Under the pieces are notes generated by a model that worked only from the letters and a program-made list of their open reading frames with translations, searched no databases and was not told the DNA's origin. A stretch of DNA of 22,598 nt from JAUXFK01 sp034189035 (GTDB lineage: Bacteria > Desulfobacterota > UBA8473), in the NCBI GenBank assembly GCA_034189035.1, contig JAXHVA010000069.1, forward strand, positions 1 through 22,598, in the 5' to 3' direction. Shown here one piece after another: positions 16,817-22,598 of this stretch (position 1 is the first letter of the stretch; each line of letters starts with the position of its first letter). A program made the position numbers and the translations under genes.

Positions 16817-18235
16817 ATGAAGTTGGCACTCAAACTCATTGTCTTTGTATTCTTGGGTTGCATTCTACAGGGTACGGTCTATTCTCAGCCTCAATCCTGG
16901 GATAAAAAAAAGGCAAGAAAAGAAGCGAAAAAAATCGAAGATAAATACAATCATAGTGGACATTTTAAAAAGATAGACTCCAATACGAAATTACAGGAGT
17001 ATCTCAAAATCGCGGCTATAAACAATCCGGGTTTACAATCGGCCTTCTATGATTGGAAGGCCGCCATGGAACAGATGGGTTCTATGGGCGCCCTCCCTGA
17101 TCCGGCTATCACTTTCGGACACTATATAGAGAATGTGGAAACACGTGTAGGGCCACAAAAACAAAAGATCGGTCTTCGTCAGATGTTTCCTTGGTTTGGA
17201 ACATTGGGAAATAAGGAGGATATCGCTTTTGAAAGATCGAATGCGAGCTACAAGAAATTCCAGTCCGAGTTCTTAAAGGTACTCTATCAAGTGAAATCAG
17301 CATATTACGACTATTATCTTTTAGGGCGAGAGATTGAAATTACAAAAGAAAACATTATGCTCTTGAAGTTCTGGGAATCAATCGCCAGGTCAAAGTATAC
17401 GGTCGCCCTAAAACAACACCCTGATGTTATAAAAGCACACTTAGAACTCGGCAAACTGGAGGATCGACTACTGACCCTTAAAGATATGAAAAAACCTATA
17501 GAAACCAGGCTGTTGACAGCCCTGAATATCCCTGATACAGTATCACTGCCGATTCCATTGAGGATTGAACTCCAAGAAGTGACAGCATCTGATAAAGACT
17601 ATATAAACGATATCATCCAAAACAATCCGGATCTAGATGCAATCAAGTATACAATTGAAAAAGAGAAGTTGGCAGTAGAATTGGCGAAAAAATCATCACT
17701 GCCAAATTTCACACTTGGACTCGATTACATAGTGACCGGAGAAGCTGTGAATCGAGAACTGGATGAAAGCGGGAAAGATTCGTGGCTTATATCAGTGGGA
17801 ATAACTCTGCCCATCTGGGCCGGTAAAAACGATGCGAAAAAAAACGAAGCCAGGGCAAGACAACGTTCTGCTCAATACCTGTTTGAGAAAAAAGAGAACC
17901 AACTCATCATTATGGCTGAAAGGGTCATCTTTGAACATGATGATGCATTACGAAAAATCAAGCTGTACAGGGATGGTCTCGTTCCCAAGGCAGAACAATC
18001 GCTGAATGCTGCATATAGAGCTTATCAAGCTGGAAAGGCAGACTTCCTAAATGTCCTTGATGCGCAAAGACAACTCCTCGATTTCCAATTGATGCTCGAC
18101 AGATCAAAGACAGACCTTGCGAAAAGAAAAGCGGAGCTGGATATGTTGACGGGTGTTGAGATTAGAGAGAAATGGGGTCCAAGGATTCAAGGGGTCGAGG
18201 ATTCGAGTGAAATTACATTGAAGCCGAGGAATTGA
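16817..18235 (+). CDS. cusC: TolC-like outer membrane factor of heavy-metal RND pump
   Basis: This 472-residue outer membrane efflux protein (two OEP repeats) forms the exit duct of the tripartite CusCBA-type pump. An N-terminal signal peptide is clear (MKLALKLIVFVFLGCILQG, with likely cleavage after TVYS). LGC inside it resembles a weak lipobox, so lipidation as in E. coli CusC is possible but not certain. A basic, low-complexity segment follows (about 30-60), then NNPGLQSAFYDWKAAMEQM, PDPAITFGHYIENVETRVGP, LRQMFPWFGTLGNKEDIAFE and the second repeat AYQAGKADFLNVLDAQRQLL. GAGAGG six bases before the ATG is the ribosome site. It is first in a three-gene metal-export operon, 130 bp after iorB. 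The substrate is inferred from the partner proteins, and the gene symbol rests on family and context. Confidence 0.85.
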   Translation: MKLALKLIVFVFLGCILQGTVYSQPQSWDKKKARKEAKKIEDKYNHSGHFKKIDSNTKLQEYLKIAAINNPGLQSAFYDWKAAMEQMGSMGALPDPAITFGHYIENVETRVGPQKQKIGLRQMFPWFGTLGNKEDIAFERSNASYKKFQSEFLKVLYQVKSAYYDYYLLGREIEITKENIMLLKFWESIARSKYTVALKQHPDVIKAHLELGKLEDRLLTLKDMKKPIETRLLTALNIPDTVSLPIPLRIELQEVTASDKDYINDIIQNNPDLDAIKYTIEKEKLAVELAKKSSLPNFTLGLDYIVTGEAVNRELDESGKDSWLISVGITLPIWAGKNDAKKNEARARQRSAQYLFEKKENQLIIMAERVIFEHDDALRKIKLYRDGLVPKAEQSLNAAYRAYQAGKADFLNVLDAQRQLLDFQLMLDRSKTDLAKRKAELDMLTGVEIREKWGPRIQGVEDSSEITLKPRN

Positions 18236-18300
18236 AGAAACTCCAGGATGAGATAGGAGAGATTGAGAGGCCTCTCATATAACCCCTCAGGAGAAATGCC

Positions 18301-19890
18301 ATGAATGAGAAAAGAGGATTTGGAACTGTTGTTAAAGGGATGATGCCCAAAGGGATATCCGGATGGATTGGCCTTATTATCATCATTATTCTGGCATTTT
18401 CCTTTGGGCTGATGATGTCCAGAGGCGGCGGCCCATCGAAAGATAAGATCCATACGCCTGTATCGGAAACACTATCGGAATCGACACTCTGGACATGTTC
18501 CATGCACCCTCAGATAAAGCTGCCTCAACCGGGGAAATGCCCGATCTGTGGGATGGATCTTATCCCTTTAGAAACAGGAGTTGAAGAGGATCTCGGTCCT
18601 CGTCAGATCCGCATCTCAGAGACGGCAAAACAGCTTGCTCGAATTCAGTCGACCCCTGTGATTCGTGCTTTTGCACAAGCAGAGATCAGGATGGTGGGAA
18701 AGATCGCATATGATGAAACAAATGTGAACTACATCACTTCATGGGTTCCAGGCCGGCTCGATCGGCTCTATGCAGACTTCACAGGTATGACAGTAAAGAA
18801 GGGCGATCATCTGGTCTATATGTATTCGCCTGAATTGCTGGCAACTCAGGAAGAGTTGTTGCAGGCCAAAAAGGCAGTTGATGCCCTGGGAAAGACAAAG
18901 AGCAGTATCTTAAAAGAAACTGCAGTTGCAACCCTTGAGGCTGCCAGAGAAAAGCTGCGGCTTTACGGTTTGTCAGAAAGCCAGATTAAAAAGATTGAAA
19001 CAACAAAGAAAACATCGGATCATCTGACAATAAATGCCCCAATAGGCGGCGTTGTGGTTCATAAAAATGCGAAAGAGGGGATGTATGTTCAAACCGGAAC
19101 ACAGATTTACACGATCGCAGACCTCTCCAGGCTCTGGATCTATTTTGAAGCCTATGAATCCGATCTCCCCTGGCTTCGTTATGGTCAATCCGTGCAATTT
19201 ACCTCTCCGTCATTCCCAGGAGAAAAATTCGAGGCGATCATCAGTTTTATTGACCCGATTGTGGATCCGAAAAAACGGACAGTGAAGGTACGGGCGATCG
19301 TGGACAACAGGGACAGCCTCCTCAAACCGGATATGTTTGTGAGCGGTATAGTGAACTCAAAGCTCGATAATACAGGCAAGGTCATCGATAAGAATCTGGC
19401 CGGAAAATGGATGTGTCCCATGCATCCTGAAATTGTAAAAGATAGTTCAGGGTCTTGCGATCTATGTGGAATGCCACTGGTAAAGGCAGAAAAACTGGGA
19501 TACTCTACGAAAACAGTTTCACAAGCGAATGCGCCTCTTTTAATCCCATCCACAGCACCGATGATTACCGGTAAACGTGCGGTTGTATATGTTGAAATCC
19601 CCAATGATGAAGGCCCTCTCTTTGAAGGAAGAGAAGTGGAACTGGGGCCTCGTGCAGGAGATTTCTATGTTGTAAAATCCGGCATTGAAGAGGGGGAACT
19701 CGTTGTTGTCAATGGCGCATTCAAGATCGACAGTGAACTTCAAATCCAGGCAAAACCGAGTATGATGTCGCCCAAAGGTGGCGGTGGGCCTGTAGGACAC
19801 CAGCACGGTACTCACAAAGCTCCATCAATGGATCATACTCGTCATAAGGCTGAAGGCAAGAAAAATTCGGAAACACAGCATCAGCACTGA
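18301..19890 (+). CDS. cusB: Membrane fusion protein of Cu/Ag RND pump, with two heavy-metal-binding motifs
   Basis: The 529-residue periplasmic adaptor is anchored by one N-terminal membrane helix (about 21-38). A heavy-metal-binding domain at 64-90 reads WTCSMHPQIKLPQPGKCPIC and then GMDLIPL. A second, similar one lies at about 368-399, inserted late in the protein (MCPMHPEIVKDSSGSCDLCG). Between them are the barrel-sandwich and hairpin parts: YITSWVPGRLDRLYADFTGM, MYSPELLATQEELLQAKKAV, the second lipoyl half INAPIGGVVVHKNAKEGMYV and the beta-barrel VDPKKRTVKVRAIVDN. The C-terminal 30 residues are rich in His and Met and probably bind metal. At 529 residues it is much longer than E. coli CusB (407). 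The ribosome site CAGGAG lies eight bases before the ATG. It delivers Cu(I)/Ag(I) to the pump; this is inferred from the motifs and from CusA. Confidence 0.9.
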   Translation: MNEKRGFGTVVKGMMPKGISGWIGLIIIIILAFSFGLMMSRGGGPSKDKIHTPVSETLSESTLWTCSMHPQIKLPQPGKCPICGMDLIPLETGVEEDLGPRQIRISETAKQLARIQSTPVIRAFAQAEIRMVGKIAYDETNVNYITSWVPGRLDRLYADFTGMTVKKGDHLVYMYSPELLATQEELLQAKKAVDALGKTKSSILKETAVATLEAAREKLRLYGLSESQIKKIETTKKTSDHLTINAPIGGVVVHKNAKEGMYVQTGTQIYTIADLSRLWIYFEAYESDLPWLRYGQSVQFTSPSFPGEKFEAIISFIDPIVDPKKRTVKVRAIVDNRDSLLKPDMFVSGIVNSKLDNTGKVIDKNLAGKWMCPMHPEIVKDSSGSCDLCGMPLVKAEKLGYSTKTVSQANAPLLIPSTAPMITGKRAVVYVEIPNDEGPLFEGREVELGPRAGDFYVVKSGIEEGELVVVNGAFKIDSELQIQAKPSMMSPKGGGGPVGHQHGTHKAPSMDHTRHKAEGKKNSETQHQH

Positions 19891-19941
19891 TGCCCCAAAG
19901 GCATAAAAACCCCTTGATAATCTGAATACATCGATAAAGGG

Positions 19942-20181
19942 TAACTTCTCAAAAAGTCCGGGAACATGCCGTAGCTCACAGGGGAGCTTTCATTCGCTCC
20001 TCTATGAATTTTGGGCGCATTCAGGGTGCTCGGCTAAAATTCAAAAAACTCGGGCTATGCCCTCAAACATTTTAACGCCGAACACCCTGAATACGTATTT
20101 TCCAAAATTCACAATGTCGCTCATAAAAGCTCCCCTGTGAGCTGCGGCATAAGTCTGTTTCCCGAAGCTATTGAGAAGTTA
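19942..20181. mobile_element. Palindromic MITE-like element between cusB and cusA
   Basis: The 240-bp segment starts TAACTTCTCAA and ends with its exact complement TTGAGAAGTTA. Almost the whole length folds on itself: arm blocks CGGGAA, AGCTCACAGGGGAGCTTT, TGAATTTTGG and ATTCAGGGTG each recur in reverse complement on the other arm. The centre reads GGGC-TAT-GCCC (about 20052-20062). It encodes no transposase, so it looks like a non-autonomous element mobilised in trans. It has inserted inside the metal-efflux operon. As RNA it would form a very long hairpin between cusB and cusA, which may reduce cusA expression or protect upstream mRNA. I see no other copy in this window. Confidence 0.85.
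20041..20124 (-). CDS. Small ORF (27 aa) inside the palindromic element
   Basis: On the minus strand, AGGGGAG lies five bases before an ATG at 20122-20124. The frame runs 27 codons to a TGA at 20041-20043. The peptide begins MSDIVNFGKYVFRVFG and ends EGIARVF. It is basic and amphipathic, with regularly spaced Val, Phe and Ile, as a membrane-active or short helical peptide might be. The other arm of the palindrome has lost the corresponding ATG (ATT instead), so only one orientation has this start. No family is recognised. It may simply be a by-product of the repeat, but the ribosome site is better than most in the window. Confidence 0.35.
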   Translation of the reverse strand: MSDIVNFGKYVFRVFGVKMFEGIARVF

Positions 20182-20234
20182 CGATAAAGGGATATAAAAA
20201 ATTCGGCGCCTGAACCCGGTAAATAGGAATACGC

Positions 20235-22598
20235 ATGGCAAATCGCATACAACTCCAGCAGGGAAAGAAGCAGTCTGTTCTGGATAAGCTGATTCAGTAC
20301 TGTCTTGAAAACAAGCTTATCATCATACTGCTTACCCTTTTGTTTATTGCCTGGGGAATTATAACTGCACCGTTTGACTGGAATATTCCTTTTATTCCAA
20401 GAGATCCTGTGCCGGTGGACGCCATCCCTGATATCGGGGAGAATCAGCAGATTGTCTTCACACAGTGGATGGGGCGTTCTCCTCAGGACATTGAAGATCA
20501 AATCACCTACCCCCTGACCGTGTCTCTCCTTGGGATACCCGGAATCAAAACCATACGAAGCTATTCATATTTCGGATTCTCATCTGTGTACATTATCTTC
20601 AAGGAGGATGTGGAATTTTACTGGTCCAGGTCGAGGGTGTTGGAAAAACTCAGTTCTTTGCCTGCCGGCACATTGCCTGATGGTGTGCAACCGGCCCTGG
20701 GGCCTGATGCCACTGCATTGGGTCAGATATTCTGGTACACCCTTGAAGGTAGCGATGAAAAAGGAAATCCCACGGGAGGATGGGATCTCCACGAGCTTCG
20801 TTCCATTCAGGACTGGACCGTACGATACGCCTTGCAATCCGCTGATGGTGTTTCCGAGGTTGCATCCATTGGCGGCTTTGTCCAGGAATATCAGATCGAT
20901 GTAAACCCTGACGCAATGAGGGCGAGTCACGTCACACTTCAGGATGTCTTTCAAAGCGTGAAGATGTCCAATGTGGACGTGGGAGCGAGAACCATTGAGA
21001 TCAATAAAGCCGAATACGTTATCCGAGGACTCGGTTTTATTAAGGATTTAAAGGACATTGAAAATACTGTAGTGAAACAGTCCGGTCATGTTCCCATTCG
21101 CATAAAGGATGTTGCCTCTGTCTCCATTGGCCCCGCTATCCGCAGAGGCGCTCTCGACAAAGGTGGGGCAGAGGTTGTCGGCGGTGTTGTTGTTGTCCGC
21201 TTTGGAGAGAACCCTCTTGCTGCGATCAAGAGCGTGAAGAAAAAGATTGAAGAGATCTCTCCCGGCCTTCCCAAAAAGACCCTTCCTGATGGGAGGGTGT
21301 CCCAGGTGAGAGTCGTTCCCTTTTATGATCGAACCGGCCTCATATATGAGACTCTCGGAACCTTGAACACTGCCCTCATCGATGAGATCCTGGTGACGAT
21401 CATCGTGGTGATCATCATGGTGATGCACCTGCGAAGCTCAATCCTCATTTCCGGACTGCTGCCTTTGACGGTTCTTATTGTATTCATTGCAATGAAAATC
21501 TTTAAAGTGGACGCCAACATCGTTGCCCTGTCGGGTATTGCCATTGCCATCGGAACGATTGTAGATATGGGGATCGTCATCTGTGAGAATATATTAAAAC
21601 ACCTGGATGACGCCCCGCCGGAAGAAAATAGACTCCAGGTGATCTATACAGCGTCCTCTGAGGTGGGCAGCGCTGTACTCACTGCCATTGCTACCACTGT
21701 TGTATCATTCCTGCCGGTCTTCACTATGGAGGCTGCTGAAGGAAAGCTCTTTAAACCTCTGGCATACACAAAAACATTCGCTTTGCTCGCTTCTGTGGTG
21801 GTCGCCTTAACGATCATTCCGCCTTTTGCGCATCTTTTGTTCGCAAAGGGGAAAAAGGCCACAAAAGGACTCAAGTGGCTCCCCATCGGTCTTGCACTGT
21901 CAGGTCTGGTTCTTCTTTACTGGTCCTTTTGGCTGACTGGATTGGCCCTTATCGTATCAGCGGCGTATATCCAGTTTAAAAACCGCATTCCATTGAAAAT
22001 TCGTGACAGGATCCCTGTGTTTTTTAACTATATCATTGTGTTCATCGTTGCAATCTTCCTTTCCGAGCACTGGCTCCCCCTCGGCGTTCAAAAAGGGATC
22101 ATCTTGAACTTCATCTTTGTAGCGATTTTAATCGGGACCATTCTCTTTTTATTTCGCCTCCTCATCAAAGGCTACGAATCGATGCTCCGGTTTTGCCTTG
22201 CCCATAAGATTCTTTTCTTATCTACCCCCCTGGCCCTCCTTGTAATGGGAGGCACGATGTGGCTTGGATTTGACAGGATCTTTGGATTCTTGCCACATGT
22301 GATGCGATCAAACGCCATCTATTCATCGTTGAACCATACCTTTCCCGGCCTGGGCAAAGAATTTATGCCGGATTTGGACGAAGGCTCATATCTGTATATG
22401 CCCACAACCATGCCCCATGCGTCGATTGGTGAAGCATTGGATGTGCTCCAGTTGCAAGACAAGGCATTCAATGCAATCCCTGAAATTGAATCCGCAGTGG
22501 GGAAACTGGGAAGAGTCGAATCCCCCCTGGATCCGGCTCCAATATCAATGATCGAAACGGTCATCAATTATAAATCCGAATATATTGTGGATAAGGAT
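20235..22598 (+). CDS. cusA: Cu/Ag efflux RND transporter, CusA type (3' end outside window)
   Basis: The open frame runs 788 codons from ATG 20235 to the window edge. It is the inner membrane proton-driven pump of the tripartite system. Family landmarks are PVDAIPDIGENQQIVFTQW, SPQDIEDQITYPLT, the TM4 proton-relay segment AIAIGTIVDMGIVICEN (Asp444, equivalent to Asp405 of E. coli CusA), and MPTTMPHASIGEAL with ISMIET. Met722 and Met772 are 50 residues apart and align with the Cu(I)/Ag(I)-binding Met573 and Met623 of E. coli CusA. The third, Met672, lies beyond the window. Relative to E. coli, about 110 extra residues lie between TM4 and Met722. They include several additional hydrophobic helices (about 560-680). 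A modest AGGA precedes the start. The palindromic element separates it from cusB. Confidence 0.93.
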   Translation, partial: MANRIQLQQGKKQSVLDKLIQYCLENKLIIILLTLLFIAWGIITAPFDWNIPFIPRDPVPVDAIPDIGENQQIVFTQWMGRSPQDIEDQITYPLTVSLLGIPGIKTIRSYSYFGFSSVYIIFKEDVEFYWSRSRVLEKLSSLPAGTLPDGVQPALGPDATALGQIFWYTLEGSDEKGNPTGGWDLHELRSIQDWTVRYALQSADGVSEVASIGGFVQEYQIDVNPDAMRASHVTLQDVFQSVKMSNVDVGARTIEINKAEYVIRGLGFIKDLKDIENTVVKQSGHVPIRIKDVASVSIGPAIRRGALDKGGAEVVGGVVVVRFGENPLAAIKSVKKKIEEISPGLPKKTLPDGRVSQVRVVPFYDRTGLIYETLGTLNTALIDEILVTIIVVIIMVMHLRSSILISGLLPLTVLIVFIAMKIFKVDANIVALSGIAIAIGTIVDMGIVICENILKHLDDAPPEENRLQVIYTASSEVGSAVLTAIATTVVSFLPVFTMEAAEGKLFKPLAYTKTFALLASVVVALTIIPPFAHLLFAKGKKATKGLKWLPIGLALSGLVLLYWSFWLTGLALIVSAAYIQFKNRIPLKIRDRIPVFFNYIIVFIVAIFLSEHWLPLGVQKGIILNFIFVAILIGTILFLFRLLIKGYESMLRFCLAHKILFLSTPLALLVMGGTMWLGFDRIFGFLPHVMRSNAIYSSLNHTFPGLGKEFMPDLDEGSYLYMPTTMPHASIGEALDVLQLQDKAFNAIPEIESAVGKLGRVESPLDPAPISMIETVINYKSEYIVDKD

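Larger units (their letters stand above)
19932..20191. repeat. 10-bp direct repeats (target-site duplication) flanking the palindromic element
   Basis: CGATAAAGGG occurs at 19932-19941 and again at 20182-20191, immediately outside the terminal inverted repeats of the 240-bp element. The perfect match is best explained as duplication of the target on insertion. Removing one copy plus the element restores a plausible cusB-cusA spacer of about 94 bp. Confidence 0.85.

Noticed and set aside
20121..20501. 126-codon reverse frame overlapping the palindrome and the start of cusA
   Set aside because: It is antisense to the conserved N-terminus of CusA, has no convincing ribosome site and shows no homology.

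Overview
The window (about 22.6 kb) looks like chromosomal DNA from an anaerobic bacterium, most plausibly a member of the Desulfobacterota (old Deltaproteobacteria). This is inferred from gene content: a split coenzyme-B12 acyl-CoA mutase, an indolepyruvate-type ferredoxin oxidoreductase (iorAB), an acyl-CoA dehydrogenase, hyuA/hyuB genes and a copper/silver CusCBA-type pump, at moderate GC content. There is no rRNA or phylogenetic marker, so the assignment is tentative. I saw no tRNA, rRNA or CRISPR array.

Layout. Bases 1-1152 hold a fragment of an unidentified reverse-strand ORF and a dead IS3-family element (199-1152) that has lost part of its transposase. Bases 1350-4791 (+) carry a zinc alcohol dehydrogenase, then a two-gene B12-dependent mutase whose ORFs overlap by ATGA. 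Bases 5021-11459 (-) form one co-directional block read hyuA, hyuB, flippase-like membrane protein, sulfotransferase, GNAT-type acyltransferase. HyuA and HyuB are intact, but the last three genes are broken. A divergent 395-bp spacer separates this block from the next one (+): an intact FMN-dependent nitronate monooxygenase/FabK-like enzyme (11855-12853), a heavily decayed acyl-CoA dehydrogenase (12947-14064), a frameshifted iorA (14141-16055) and an intact iorB (16052-16687). From 16817 to the right edge (+) runs a cusC-cusB-cusA efflux operon. cusA continues past the window.

The genes fall into three themes. The first is acyl-CoA and 2-oxoacid catabolism (mutase, dehydrogenases, IorAB, hyuAB), much of it decaying. 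The second is a small envelope-related set (flippase, sulfotransferase, GNAT) that has been lost. The third is a healthy heavy-metal exporter.

Two items stand out. Between cusB and cusA sits a 240-bp, almost fully palindromic element (19942-20181). It has 11-bp terminal inverted repeats and a perfect 10-bp flanking duplication, and on its minus strand it carries a 27-codon ORF with a good Shine-Dalgarno sequence. The mutase keeps the fold and the B12-binding signature of the isobutyryl-/2-hydroxyisobutyryl-CoA mutase architecture, but its residues at the known substrate-selecting positions match none of the characterised enzymes.
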